Of a stretch of 64,000 nucleotides of DNA, positions 11,401 through 20,429 are shown piece after piece; the stretch's first letter is position 1, and each line of letters starts with the position of its first letter. Source of the DNA: Flavobacteriales bacterium UBA2669 (lineage in GTDB: Bacteria; Bacteroidota; Bacteroidia; Flavobacteriales_E; Vicingaceae). The DNA is taken from assembly GCA_002359215.1 (NCBI GenBank), contig DEMN01000001.1, forward strand, positions 34,301-98,300, written 5' to 3'. The notes under the pieces were generated by a model that searched no databases, had not been told where the DNA came from, and saw only the letters and a program-made list of their open reading frames with translations. The translations under genes were made by a program, and so were the position numbers.

Positions 11401-14400
11401 AATTGTTAGTTTTACAGTAAATGGAGTTACAGGAGCGTTAGAATATAACGACCCCGACCCAAGTTCATCTACTTTTGGAAATGTGCTTGCGGCAGAAAAA
11501 CCAACAGGTGTTACCATTCCAGGTTATACAACAGGAACGGTAGCGTTTAATGTAAACGACCCAAATATTACCGTTACACCAACTCCAACTCCCGGATTTT
11601 ACATCTACCCTTATTGGTTGTATGATGGTACGAACATTTTCCCTGCCTTACAAACCGATGGCGTTACTCCTTTTACCGTTACCGTTCAGGTAACCGTAAC
11701 CAACGACATTATGGTGCACAACCATACCGGCTCAACAACAAGTACTGCCGATTTTGCCGAATATGCCGATCCTAATGGTGCTTCAGTTATCTACACCTTG
11801 GTAATTACAGATGCCAACGGATGTAGCACTTCCTTCCCGGGAGTAGAAATTACCATTCCTCCCGTTCCTGATTTTCCAGAATTTAGCTTTGTATGGGCTA
11901 AACCGCTTCCATCAACTGGTGGAGAAGAACCCGAAGAAGTGGACATCAATATCAAAGACAACATGGCAGAAGCCGCCAACGAAATGATGTCTAGTGCCAT
12001 GGCTTGTTTGCAAAGCCAAACACAAGGAATGATTACTGCTTTTGAGGACAATTGTTTCGACCTCAATACCTTTAGAGATTCTACCAACATCAGTTATGAG
12101 GTAAACGAACACCACTACACCCTCTATTATTACGATAGAGCAGGGCAGTTAACCAAAACAGTGCCGCCTCAGGGAGTTAAATTCTTAGATGATGGTTCTA
12201 TTTCATCCAACGAAATTCAGGCAATTATTGATTACAGAGCGTCTAATCCGCTTAGTTTACCTGCCGTAAGTAAATTTGTTCCCGACCATACTATGGAAAC
12301 CAAATACCAACACAACAGTTTAGGGCAGCTTATCAGCCAAAGTACGCCCGATGGGGGAACCACCAACTTTATTTATGACGGACTAAACCGCCTGCGTTTT
12401 TCACAAAATGAGCAACAAAATACAGACGGGGTATTCAGTTACACCAAATACGATGAACTCGGCAGAATTATAGAAGTGGGTGAAAGCGATGCCATAGGAT
12501 TAAACTTTGCAGACCCTACACTAGCAGCTAATGTAACCACCTATGCCAATGATGTCAACTATCCTGATAATACGCTGGCAGGAATCACTAATACGGAAAT
12601 AACCAAAACACACTATACCACCCCTGCACAAGTAAATTATTATGGGTTACCACAACGCTACCTGCAAAACAGAGTAAGCTTTGTGTTTAACGATGAAGAT
12701 GGTGACCTAAACACCACCAACGATCAATACCATACTTATTTTAGTTACGATACACATGGAAATGTAGAATGGCTTATACAAGAAGATGCCGAAATAGGCA
12801 AAAACTACATTGCCTATGAATATGATTTAATAAGTGGAAACGTAATAAAAGTACGTTACAATGAAAACCGTAGCGATAAATTTTTCCATAAATACGAATA
12901 CGATGCAGAAAACCGCTTAACCCATGTGTTTACCTCTGTTGATAACCAATTGTGGGATAATGATGCTCATTATGAATACTACGCTCACGGACCATTAAAA
13001 CGAAATACCATAGGCGAAGACCATGTACAAGGTTTAGATTACATCTATACCATACACGGATGGTTAAAATCCATTAATAGCCCTAACATAAGTAATAACA
13101 CCGACCCGGGAAATGATGGCGATTTAGTAACTGCCATAAATGCTTGGCAACAAACCAACAAAGTAGCTGAAGATTATTTTGGTATGAGTCTGGGCTATTA
13201 TAATGGAGATTATCGTAATGTTAACAATTTCCACTATAACAGTACTACAGGAAGTTCTCCTTATCAAAATTTATATGCATCAACTAATAACGATGCAGCA
13301 GACCTTTACAACGGAAACATTAGCCATTGGGTACACAGCCAATTAAGTACTATAGGAGGAATAAAAGACCCGAGTGTTAAACCAAGAGCAAGCGTTTACA
13401 ATTATGATGTATTAAACCGTATTAAGCAAGCTACCAATTTTGAACAAATAGGAGGAGATTTACTAGGTAATTATGCATTTTCAACCTATACCGGAGCCAA
13501 TGGTGCAGATGCCTACAAAACCAATTATACCTACGATGCTAACGGTAATCTCCTCAACCTAGACCGATACAATGCATTAGGAATACTCATGGATGAATTA
13601 GGTTATACCTACGATAATGGATTAGCAGGAGTAGCTCTAAACAGCAACCAACTTACTTCTGTAACAGACAACAGCACCAATACAGAAGATGGTAGAGGCG
13701 ATTTAGAAGCCATCCATACTTATACCTATGATGGCATAGGAAACCTAACCATAGAAACCGCTCAAGAACGCATGGATTTTGGTACCGGATATCAATTGTT
13801 TGATGTAGCTACTAACATTAACTGGACGGTTTATGGAAAAGTAAAACAAGTTACCAAAACCATTAGCACCAACAGCGGAGCAAACGTTTATCAAGTAGAA
13901 AAAATAGACTTTGAGTATGATGCTTCCGGCAACAGAATTAAAAAAACCGCTAATAAGAAAATTGATGCAACAGGAAATCTATCAGGAATAGATGCCAACC
14001 CCGAAACAGCCAGTTTCTTAGTGAACGAAGTTACCACCACCTACTACGTGCGAGATGCTCAAGGAAACACCTTGGCAGTATATGAAAAAACAGCAGTAGA
14101 AAATGGCAGTAACTTCGATGTTACCCTACAACTAAAAGAACAACCTATTTATGGCTCCGACCGTTTAGGACAACGCACAGCAAACAAAGTATTAGCAGCC
14201 TCCCTAAATGTAAGCGGAAGCTCAGGCAACATTACCTTTCCCCCACTAGGTAGCGGAATACAAAAAAAATCCGAATACCAAAACTGGATTACCAGCAGCA
14301 ACAAAAATGCGTTACTAAATCTTACCGACCAACTTTGCCAACAAAAAGTAATACACTTAGAATATGATAATGGTACAGCAGAATACGCTACACCAACCAC

Positions 14401-16783
14401 ACCGGACATACCTGCTACCACCAACTTTTTGGGAATAGCCAAAAATGGAGTAGCCATTGCCGAAAATACCGATGGCGAATTACAATTTTATGTAGTACTT
14501 GCCGAAAAATACTTGGGCAACAAAGATGCGTGCTTAATTTACGATGCCACAGGCAAACTAATGAAAAATACAGAGTTGATTAGTAATATCGACATCAACA
14601 GCAAGCCTATTGTGATTAATTTAGCAACAAATAAATATGCCGTAGTTACCCTAAATGCCAACAAGCAACCCATGTACCATATTATAGACATGGATGCACA
14701 AGGCTATGGAGCAGTAAACAATGCAGGCGAAGTGGATGCTACCCAGGTAAACGTAGCCATGACTACCACCACTACAGCACAATATGGTTTACACTTTACC
14801 GCTTACGAAGACCACGTTAACAACAAAAAAATAGTTTACAGTACCCGCTATACCCCTAATGTGGCATTGCCCGATCAAGGCAGTACAGAAATTGTAGCCT
14901 TTGAATTTATAAACAACACCACCCAATTGCAACAGCATGTGTTGTACCAGATTAACGGATGTGGCAATACCGAACAAGGCGAACTACAGATTTCTCCCGA
15001 AGGAAACAAACTCTTGTGGTACCAGCACGATAAATACGTAACCGGCTTTAGCCACCGTGTGTTCGATGTGTATAGCATAGCCCTGCACCCCGATAAAATA
15101 AGCACCACAGGCGTAGTGGACATCTTAGACCATACCATGGTAAACAACTACGGAGGCAACTATGGCGAAGGAAGAGTAGAATACGATGCCGACAACCAAA
15201 CCATGTACCTTAGCCAACGAGGCATTTATTTAGACGGAGCAAGCGGAAATGAAAGCGAACGCAACCTTTGGAAATACTCTCCGCTAAATACTACCACCCT
15301 CAACCCCTTAAACCCTACCAGTGTGTATTTATTTAGCGAAATACGCAGAGGAGTAAACGGAAAACTCTATATGCCCAATATGGATGCAGCTGCAGATGCC
15401 ATACACAGCTATGATGGAAGTAGCATGAGTAACATTCCTACTAATAGTGCGTATAATTCGTATGTCTTTGCCTCCGCCTTACCTACCCAGGTGTATAAAC
15501 TATTTGGAGAAGAAGCAGTAGCAAGTGCAGGCAGAGAAATAGGGAAAAAACAATATTTCTTAAATGACCATTTAAATTCAGTAAGAGTAGTGATTACCGA
15601 TGAAAAACATCTTAATAATGTAAATAGTAATGACCAAATTGATGCAGGAGACTTTTTTAGTCCTTTTGTAGTCTCATTTTCAGATACTTATCCTTTTGGA
15701 ATGAGCTTAAGAAACTTTAATCCGAATTTGGCGAGATACTCTTTTCAGGGACAGGAAAAAGAGAAAAATGCTGTTGTTGAAGGGTTTTCTTTTAAATATA
15801 GAATACACGATGCAAGGATAGGAAGATTTTTAAGTGTTGATCCTTTATCAGAGTCTTACCCTTTTAATAGTACTTATGCATTTAGTCAAAATAGAGTAAT
15901 TGATGGGATAGAATTAGAAGGCTTAGAATTTTTGGATGCTAAAAAGTATGGAGTTAATTTCTTTTCTATGCGTCCATTTTTGGATAATCCAAATGCAAAT
16001 GACGTTATAGTTCCAATAGAAGTGATGAATGCATTAGTTACACGTAAGGGAGCACCAATCATTGAACAAGGAAGTGCAGTTGAAATGAGACCAATTACTC
16101 ATTGGTTAGCTCCTAAACCTGGTTCACAAACAAAGCCTAATACAAAATCTGCAAAAGTGAAGTCAGCAAAACAAATTCCTATTGTAACAAATGTAGTAAA
16201 TTCATCATCTGCAAAAATTGGAATGAGAATGGGGGCAATTTTGGAAGTTTTTAACTTATTCGTTCCTTATATAGATTTAATTGTAAATTCTGATTATTAT
16301 GCTGATAGAGAAAAAGCAATAGCAGGAATTATTGCTTTAAATAAAGCTACAACATTAGTTTCTGCAGCTAAAAAAAATGGATACATCCCTATGTCTCTAA
16401 CACAAAGTGATGTTTTTATGGCAGATGTAGCAAATTATTTATCTGATGGGAGAATTCCTAAACCTAATGAAAATAATGTTGTAATAACAAAAGAATATTC
16501 AAAATTAGTTACAGATTGGGCACAAATGCTATTAGTAAATGAAGAAAAAGTATTGTCAGGAAGTCTTAATTTAGGGGAAGATTCTTCGGAAGAAATGATT
16601 ATTCCTCTTAGTATGGGAACTATTGATAGAAATCTTGGCACAATAATGATAGTAGTGCCTGTAGAAGTGGCAGAACAAGATTTATCTCCAGAAGTAAAAG
16701 AAGCTAAAAAAGCAGAAAAAGCATTTAATGAATCAGGGGAATCAGCTCCAAAAGTAACAGAAAAAGTAAAAAAAAATAATTAA
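8444..16783 (+). CDS. Giant secreted PKD and YD-repeat (Rhs-type) protein
   Basis: The protein has 2779 residues with a signal peptide (residues 1-25). Residues about 60-1180 hold a series of PKD/Ig-like modules with WDFDDDE, WTFGDGTF and GDGTIETG signatures. YD repeats begin near residue 1220 (YYYDRAGQLTKT, FIYDGLNRLRF, TKYDELGRIIEV) and continue to about 1850. An Rhs-type core follows at about 2365-2500 ('YFLNDHLNSVRVV', 'DARIGRFLSVDPLSESYPFN'). The last 280 residues (after 'DGIELEGLEFLD') form the variable tip; I recognise no toxin catalytic motif in it. Base composition becomes markedly more AT-rich from about 15540, suggesting the core and tip were exchanged as a block. Rhs shells encapsulate a C-terminal effector in known family members; that activity is not shown here. 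Confidence 0.9.
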   Translation: MKIKVAILLLFGFFLTIFSVKSQTIGDPMCSQTSSSDCCIQYNFDFNYTQQVIAPTPPATLSNQVKVNFTLTSVLGVTTTGSRFTGICSEHEVASVSWDFDDDELVDVVSDAPAHIYTFSSACASEVHKVVVCVLMSNGATCRFEQWIVLNNPNVVASHTITPTINACGQVNFSYTGTTLTNPKWTFGDGTFDNSAQQTVSHTYPTNGTYTVTLTNDEMAPCAIATTVTISDKPTASFSYTIPDVCNVTSGINVTINNYNPSLYTYLWKVNNVSVPATGVTTNIISPLVSGQNNTIKLIVQDASGCQSTTTKNIKIGAVEADFNTPLEYCLGDFLNVTGIQSGGTTYDWKIDHTTTSTTVNLTNAGMFPSYQFTTTGIYDISLTVTTTYPNPSNPSSPLTCTDLFTETVEVFEPVDASFSIASGTNCGEIALTLTNPTTTTAYTINYGDGTIETGTDITSAPSNHLEHIYTSNGVHTVTITLTNGTCTNTKTNSVSINDQATLTIVASNINLCPGSTVTLNAVIANVAIGSGGITYEWKDVTDVNPANHITLPGTTAQITVTAGGTYQVTVTTGSNICFSNNDNDATIVINELEAPTATFDVQNITATSCGLSTGAVILDVTANLAAVGYTVNGGAVQNTLQTTINNLPAGPNYITIANAQDPTCTGTVLVNIPDNSPEVEVVSTDATCSSTGSITVNGVPGGYTTTVYAANDYPTTPLFTGTSGNVPAGNYVVEVTENSPGSCVVTQNVTVLGGTFNLSLVNPNLGICSGGSVAAALDNPPSGAVITWQQKDINGNYNNIGGTASTQNITQPGEYSVTVEDGSCTEILYFTVQQFNPITINFEIIQPLCPGDPAQINAIVAGGSGNYTYSWSNSASTDDNISIPTAPGGAVTLTVNDANTALGCGPVTSPDISTNLTFPDPIVLCTSGITSTPAYVGTNTTLAPSATYENNISITGCQLELCATGGTAPLNYEWFLEGQPSTETRIVSFTVNGVTGALEYNDPDPSSSTFGNVLAAEKPTGVTIPGYTTGTVAFNVNDPNITVTPTPTPGFYIYPYWLYDGTNIFPALQTDGVTPFTVTVQVTVTNDIMVHNHTGSTTSTADFAEYADPNGASVIYTLVITDANGCSTSFPGVEITIPPVPDFPEFSFVWAKPLPSTGGEEPEEVDINIKDNMAEAANEMMSSAMACLQSQTQGMITAFEDNCFDLNTFRDSTNISYEVNEHHYTLYYYDRAGQLTKTVPPQGVKFLDDGSISSNEIQAIIDYRASNPLSLPAVSKFVPDHTMETKYQHNSLGQLISQSTPDGGTTNFIYDGLNRLRFSQNEQQNTDGVFSYTKYDELGRIIEVGESDAIGLNFADPTLAANVTTYANDVNYPDNTLAGITNTEITKTHYTTPAQVNYYGLPQRYLQNRVSFVFNDEDGDLNTTNDQYHTYFSYDTHGNVEWLIQEDAEIGKNYIAYEYDLISGNVIKVRYNENRSDKFFHKYEYDAENRLTHVFTSVDNQLWDNDAHYEYYAHGPLKRNTIGEDHVQGLDYIYTIHGWLKSINSPNISNNTDPGNDGDLVTAINAWQQTNKVAEDYFGMSLGYYNGDYRNVNNFHYNSTTGSSPYQNLYASTNNDAADLYNGNISHWVHSQLSTIGGIKDPSVKPRASVYNYDVLNRIKQATNFEQIGGDLLGNYAFSTYTGANGADAYKTNYTYDANGNLLNLDRYNALGILMDELGYTYDNGLAGVALNSNQLTSVTDNSTNTEDGRGDLEAIHTYTYDGIGNLTIETAQERMDFGTGYQLFDVATNINWTVYGKVKQVTKTISTNSGANVYQVEKIDFEYDASGNRIKKTANKKIDATGNLSGIDANPETASFLVNEVTTTYYVRDAQGNTLAVYEKTAVENGSNFDVTLQLKEQPIYGSDRLGQRTANKVLAASLNVSGSSGNITFPPLGSGIQKKSEYQNWITSSNKNALLNLTDQLCQQKVIHLEYDNGTAEYATPTTPDIPATTNFLGIAKNGVAIAENTDGELQFYVVLAEKYLGNKDACLIYDATGKLMKNTELISNIDINSKPIVINLATNKYAVVTLNANKQPMYHIIDMDAQGYGAVNNAGEVDATQVNVAMTTTTTAQYGLHFTAYEDHVNNKKIVYSTRYTPNVALPDQGSTEIVAFEFINNTTQLQQHVLYQINGCGNTEQGELQISPEGNKLLWYQHDKYVTGFSHRVFDVYSIALHPDKISTTGVVDILDHTMVNNYGGNYGEGRVEYDADNQTMYLSQRGIYLDGASGNESERNLWKYSPLNTTTLNPLNPTSVYLFSEIRRGVNGKLYMPNMDAAADAIHSYDGSSMSNIPTNSAYNSYVFASALPTQVYKLFGEEAVASAGREIGKKQYFLNDHLNSVRVVITDEKHLNNVNSNDQIDAGDFFSPFVVSFSDTYPFGMSLRNFNPNLARYSFQGQEKEKNAVVEGFSFKYRIHDARIGRFLSVDPLSESYPFNSTYAFSQNRVIDGIELEGLEFLDAKKYGVNFFSMRPFLDNPNANDVIVPIEVMNALVTRKGAPIIEQGSAVEMRPITHWLAPKPGSQTKPNTKSAKVKSAKQIPIVTNVVNSSSAKIGMRMGAILEVFNLFVPYIDLIVNSDYYADREKAIAGIIALNKATTLVSAAKKNGYIPMSLTQSDVFMADVANYLSDGRIPKPNENNVVITKEYSKLVTDWAQMLLVNEEKVLSGSLNLGEDSSEEMIIPLSMGTIDRNLGTIMIVVPVEVAEQDLSPEVKEAKKAEKAFNESGESAPKVTEKVKKNN

Positions 16784-16789
16784 AGTTTT

Positions 16790-18055
16790 ATGAAAAGCGT
16801 TGTATTGATTTTCGGTCTTTTATTTTTTACAGGTTGTTTTAATAATGAAGAAGAACTAGGTTCTTCGGTTATAAAAGATAATAAAGAAAAACTAAAATTA
16901 ACAGTACCAGAAAAAATTGAAATTAATAAAGAAGGTATTGAAATTTCAGATAGTCTGTTCTTGTATTTTTATATGGAAGGGAACATAGAAGAACTAGTGC
17001 AAAATAAGTATAAAATTGATTCGGATTTGAAATTAGGCATTTCTTCAATCGCTTTTTTAGAACAAGGTGATTATCAAAAGGCATTAAGTTTAATTCCTCA
17101 TTATAGTCAAGTTGAGTTTGATTGGGATGATGGAGAAAAAATATATCCTCATCAATTTACAAGAGAGTTTGGATTTTACGAACTACTAGCTCTTTATCGT
17201 TATGCCGTTCATATAGATGAGATTGAAGAAAATATTGTTTCACATATGCAAATTAGTTCAAGTTTTACTGACACCTTTGCCAATAATATACTTATAGGTA
17301 CAGAATATGTTTTAACCACTACTTATGAATTAGAATATGAACATTTTGCGAAAAACAAAAAGTTTAATTTAGATAGCTTACTTGTTTATTATCCAAATTT
17401 TCACAGATTAAAATTAGCAAAAGCACATTATTTTTTTGTAACTAATCAAATAGATGAATATTTATTTGAATTAAAAAAGATATATGAATTAGGATATTTT
17501 AGAAGAGATATGTTAAAAAGAATAATTAGTGAGTATTCATGGGGAGAAAAGCCAAATTTAGATTCGGCAGCTGTTTATGTAGCTAAATTTGAATTAGAAT
17601 TTCCTAATGATTGTGATAATTCAATAAATAATTATTATTTAGAATCTAAGAAGTATCAAGAAATGGAGAAAGCTTGTAAAAAATGTTTTCAAGATAGTTT
17701 ATTATGGAGAGATAAAATAATTGCAAAGGCACAACTTTGCAGACTCTATTTAAATCAAAAAAAGATAGAAAATGTGAAAGCACTAATCTATCATTTTCAT
17801 GAAAATGATAGTGGATATAGACGAACAGAATTACGAAAGTGGTTGTGGACTGAATATTTTTTTATGGAATTAGAATTAAATTTTTTACAAAAAAAATATA
17901 GTACTGTAAACAAAATGATGAATAAAGGGTTTGGTGAGTTAGCAATGCCTTTTACTACAGAGGAAAAAAGAGAAGTGATAAAAAGATATTATGCATATTA
18001 TATAAGAAAAGATTTAATAAATTTTGAGCATTTCTATCGAGATAATTTTGAGTAA
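16790..18055 (+). CDS. Lipoprotein with helical (TPR-like) repeats
   Basis: The 421-residue protein opens with MKSVVLIFGLLFFTGCFNN, a lipoprotein signal with FTGC lipobox. The rest is Leu/Tyr/Lys-rich alpha-helical sequence with repeated 'KYQEMEKACKKCFQDSLLW'-like helical pairs suggesting TPR-type repeats. It starts 6 bases after the stop of the PKD/YD protein. Tight linkage to a variable Rhs tip raises the possibility of an immunity or cognate partner, but lipoproteins with TPRs have many roles, so this is speculation. Confidence 0.7.
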   Translation: MKSVVLIFGLLFFTGCFNNEEELGSSVIKDNKEKLKLTVPEKIEINKEGIEISDSLFLYFYMEGNIEELVQNKYKIDSDLKLGISSIAFLEQGDYQKALSLIPHYSQVEFDWDDGEKIYPHQFTREFGFYELLALYRYAVHIDEIEENIVSHMQISSSFTDTFANNILIGTEYVLTTTYELEYEHFAKNKKFNLDSLLVYYPNFHRLKLAKAHYFFVTNQIDEYLFELKKIYELGYFRRDMLKRIISEYSWGEKPNLDSAAVYVAKFELEFPNDCDNSINNYYLESKKYQEMEKACKKCFQDSLLWRDKIIAKAQLCRLYLNQKKIENVKALIYHFHENDSGYRRTELRKWLWTEYFFMELELNFLQKKYSTVNKMMNKGFGELAMPFTTEEKREVIKRYYAYYIRKDLINFEHFYRDNFE

Positions 18056-18280
18056 GTTGTTGTGCCTCGGCACTGTTCGTGAGAGCTTGTAGCTTGAACA
18101 CCGCTGAAAAAAACTAAGGTAGTTGATTTTTAGGACAAAATCAAGAGGTAAATGAAAGTTTTTTTAAAGTATTCGTACGGGCAAGTAGGTATAGCCGCCA
18201 ATCATGTGGATTATGAATAGTGTTTGGATTTAATCTAAGGTAAGCTTGGTGCGGTAATGTATCCGTACGATACGAATTTT
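18056..18280. other. Non-coding spacer with possible cassette scar
   Basis: No credible long gene is visible. A 22-codon + strand frame starting at 18151 encodes 'YSYGQVGIAANHVDYE' before a stop and may be a relic of a coding sequence. Rhs loci often carry displaced tip fragments downstream of the main gene, so this could be scar DNA. The evidence is weak. Confidence 0.3.
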
Positions 18281-18415
18281 TTATAGCCCATCCTTAACCA
18301 AGAAAAGCACAATACAAATAAAAATTAGGAAGCCGTAAGCAAAGACTAACTCTGCATTGGAATAATTTTTTTTACCAAAGATAAGACTAATGAAATCATT
18401 CAGTATATCTCTCAT
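18281..18415 (-). CDS. Small single-span membrane protein (44 aa)
   Basis: A 44-codon frame on the minus strand starts with ATG overlapping the TGA stop of the 85-aa gene (ATGA junction at 18412-18415), a classic translational-coupling arrangement. The product is a short amphipathic head (MRDILNDFISLIFGKKNYS) followed by one hydrophobic segment (LVFAYGFLIFICIVLFLV) and a charged tail. The coupling argues it is real and co-expressed with the upstream gene. Function unknown. Confidence 0.6.
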   Translation of the reverse strand: MRDILNDFISLIFGKKNYSNAELVFAYGFLIFICIVLFLVKDGL

Positions 18416-18669
18416 CTCATCAGGTATTCTAGATTAATACTATCTAAGTAACCATGCCAGTCTTGTTCATTTTCTAAGGCATTTATTCTTTTTATTTCAT
18501 TATTATGAACATCATAAAATACTTCTACATAGAAATTACCTAATGAGTAGAGTGCTATTTTATACTTATTATATTCTATTCTATAATCAATATAGTTTCC
18601 TTTGGAGAAAAGGATTTCCCCTTTTTGATTAAGATTTAATTGGTTGTATTTTGTAATTGAAAGTATCAC
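18412..18669 (-). CDS. Small conserved-looking hypothetical protein (85 aa)
   Basis: The 85-residue product contains 'KGNYIDYRIEYNKYKIALY' and 'LGNFYVEVFYDVHNNEIKRI', a beta-rich pattern I associate with small hypothetical proteins scattered in Bacteroidota genomes. It is antisense to the Rhs-type locus and translationally coupled to the 44-aa membrane protein. No catalytic motif is seen. Confidence 0.6.
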   Translation of the reverse strand: MILSITKYNQLNLNQKGEILFSKGNYIDYRIEYNKYKIALYSLGNFYVEVFYDVHNNEIKRINALENEQDWHGYLDSINLEYLMR

Positions 18670-18799
18670 TTAAAACAAAGATAATTATTTTGGATAATAT
18701 TCCGTTTTAAAGTGTATTAAAAATGATGGTGAAAAAAAAAGTGAACTAATAAGATGAAACTTTTGTATTAAGTTATACTATCAATAAATATGGAATCAT

Positions 18800-18807
18800 T
18801 ATATTTG
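18800..18807 (+). promoter_or_regulatory. Putative -7 promoter box TATATTTG
   Basis: TATATTTG matches the Bacteroidota -7 consensus TAnnTTTG and lies about 80 bases upstream of the ATG at 18886. No convincing -33 TTG was found at the usual distance. The rest of the 216-base spacer is AT-rich with nothing else recognised. Confidence 0.35.
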
Positions 18808-18885
18808 GTCTTGGTTTTATAAAGACTAAAATGTTCTTTATAAAAGAGTGAGTTGGAAATTGATTATAGTATAAATTAATAAATT

Positions 18886-19323
18886 ATGGATAATAAATAT
18901 ATTTTAGAAGGAGAATCAATAATTACTCAATCAAACGATAAAACTGTTACCGTTACTAATAAGAGAGTCAGGTATCAAGCCTCATCTTCAGGAAAAGCTC
19001 ACATTGTCTCAATAATGTTAGAGAAGATTAGTTCCATAGAGATTCATTATAAAAGCAAAGTATTTATTTTGATTATTGGAATTTTACTTGCAGCAGCAGG
19101 ATTATTTATGGGAGCCAATAATGTAGGGTCAGCAATGATTCTTGGATTGGTATTAGGCGGATTATTTATATTGATTTACTTGCTAACGAGAAAACACGTT
19201 GTTTCAATTGCTTCAGATGGTGGAGCAATCATCTACTTTCAAACAAAAGGAATGAAAAGAGAGGTCTTATTAGATTTTATAAATAAGATTGAAAAAGCAA
19301 AAAGTGAAAAGTTATCAAATTAA
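18886..19323 (+). CDS. Two-span membrane protein with PH-like outline
   Basis: The protein has 145 residues. Residues 1-55 are beta-rich (TVTVTNKRVRYQ, ISSIEIHYKSK). Two adjacent membrane segments follow (VFILIIGILLAAAGLFMG and AMILGLVLGGLFILIYLL), then a C-terminal beta/helix region. The layout (strand-rich part, paired membrane spans, strands and helix) resembles bacterial PH-like membrane proteins of unknown function. It stands as a single gene before the three-gene operon. Confidence 0.6.
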   Translation: MDNKYILEGESIITQSNDKTVTVTNKRVRYQASSSGKAHIVSIMLEKISSIEIHYKSKVFILIIGILLAAAGLFMGANNVGSAMILGLVLGGLFILIYLLTRKHVVSIASDGGAIIYFQTKGMKREVLLDFINKIEKAKSEKLSN

Positions 19324-19397
19324 AGAAGCCTTTTGAGATAGCCTTCCAAAAATGTTGTTTTATATAAATTAGCTATGTTTAATTAATAAATTGTATT

Positions 19398-20429
19398 ATG
19401 TCCAATAACCCAAAATTAGAATTTGGTCGATTTACCTTAAATCATAAAAAAGAAAAGTTTACAACATTTAGAGATTTTGCCATTGAAGAATTAAAAAAAA
19501 GTAAATCTATTACCAACGAAAAAGTAGTAGAAGAATGCTTTAAATACTTTATTAAATCATTAAATAGTGATTATGCTAAAGATGAGAAACTAAAGAAGAA
19601 ATTAAAGGTTGAAAATAAAAAATCTATTAATAGTCATCATGACAAAAAACCAACTTTCGATTCTAGTAATTATACAATTTATGGTGTAATTAATGGTGGA
19701 CCATATGGGCGTGATAGAATAGTTTCAAATAATGATGATGACGAAGACAGTAGTAGATTAGGACAAAATAAAGCGGTATTATTATATTTTTATTTCTTTC
19801 TTTATATACCACCGGATCATAATCAAGGGTTTTATATGATTCACTCTAACAGTAGTGATGAGTCTATTACAATATTATTTAGAAAATACGTTACTAATAT
19901 TTTTAAAGGAGTAAATTTTTACAAAGCAACTCCTACCGAGTATGCTCCAAAAACATTTCAAGATGAATATATGAAAGGTGCATTATTAAAAAGAATGACA
20001 TTTAAAACATTTATAAATGATAACGTACATTCTACTAACGGTGTTTCAGCAAATATTCCAAATCAATACGATATTAGAATTGAAGTAACTCCCAGAGGAA
20101 GAAGTCTTATAGGGGCAGATGCTGAACCTTTTTTGAAAAAATTGTCAAAGAATTTTTTTGGAAGTAAAAAAGAAACCAAAGAGTTAGAAGAGTTTGATGA
20201 AACGAGTGTTACCTTTGAAAACGGTGTAACAAAAGCTCAAAAAACATTTGAATGGAACACCAGAGATAAAGAGTTTGTTCCTGTTGTTTATTTAAAAGGA
20301 AGAGTTGATAAGAAAAATTTAGATGGCACTCCGGATTTTGAGGAATTAAAAAAATATTGTTTAACTATCTTTACTGATGAGATTTTACCAGAAATAAGAC
20401 CAGATTTATATGTCGAAAAGATTAAATAA
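19398..20429 (+). CDS. Hypothetical protein, first gene of a putative defence operon
   Basis: This 343-residue soluble protein overlaps the next gene by 20 bases. The N-terminus is Lys-rich and helical; residues 90-175 contain 'YGVINGGPYGRDRIV' and 'LYFYFFLYIPPDHNQGFYMI', and a later region has 'YDIRIEVTPRGRSLIG'. I do not recognise a catalytic motif. The context (overlap with a multi-pass membrane protein and an NdpA-like protein) resembles compact anti-phage operons in which a cytosolic sensor pairs with a membrane effector. That role is inferred from layout only. Confidence 0.65.
   Translation: MSNNPKLEFGRFTLNHKKEKFTTFRDFAIEELKKSKSITNEKVVEECFKYFIKSLNSDYAKDEKLKKKLKVENKKSINSHHDKKPTFDSSNYTIYGVINGGPYGRDRIVSNNDDDEDSSRLGQNKAVLLYFYFFLYIPPDHNQGFYMIHSNSSDESITILFRKYVTNIFKGVNFYKATPTEYAPKTFQDEYMKGALLKRMTFKTFINDNVHSTNGVSANIPNQYDIRIEVTPRGRSLIGADAEPFLKKLSKNFFGSKKETKELEEFDETSVTFENGVTKAQKTFEWNTRDKEFVPVVYLKGRVDKKNLDGTPDFEELKKYCLTIFTDEILPEIRPDLYVEKIK

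Noticed and set aside
12000..15500. Minus-strand frames of 60-100 aa inside the giant secreted gene
   Set aside because: They are antisense shadows of a continuous 2779-codon gene with clear domain structure.
16000..16783. Known nuclease or deaminase toxin at the tip of the giant Rhs-type protein
   Set aside because: No HNH, GHH, deaminase or ART motif could be found in the last 280 residues, so no activity is claimed.
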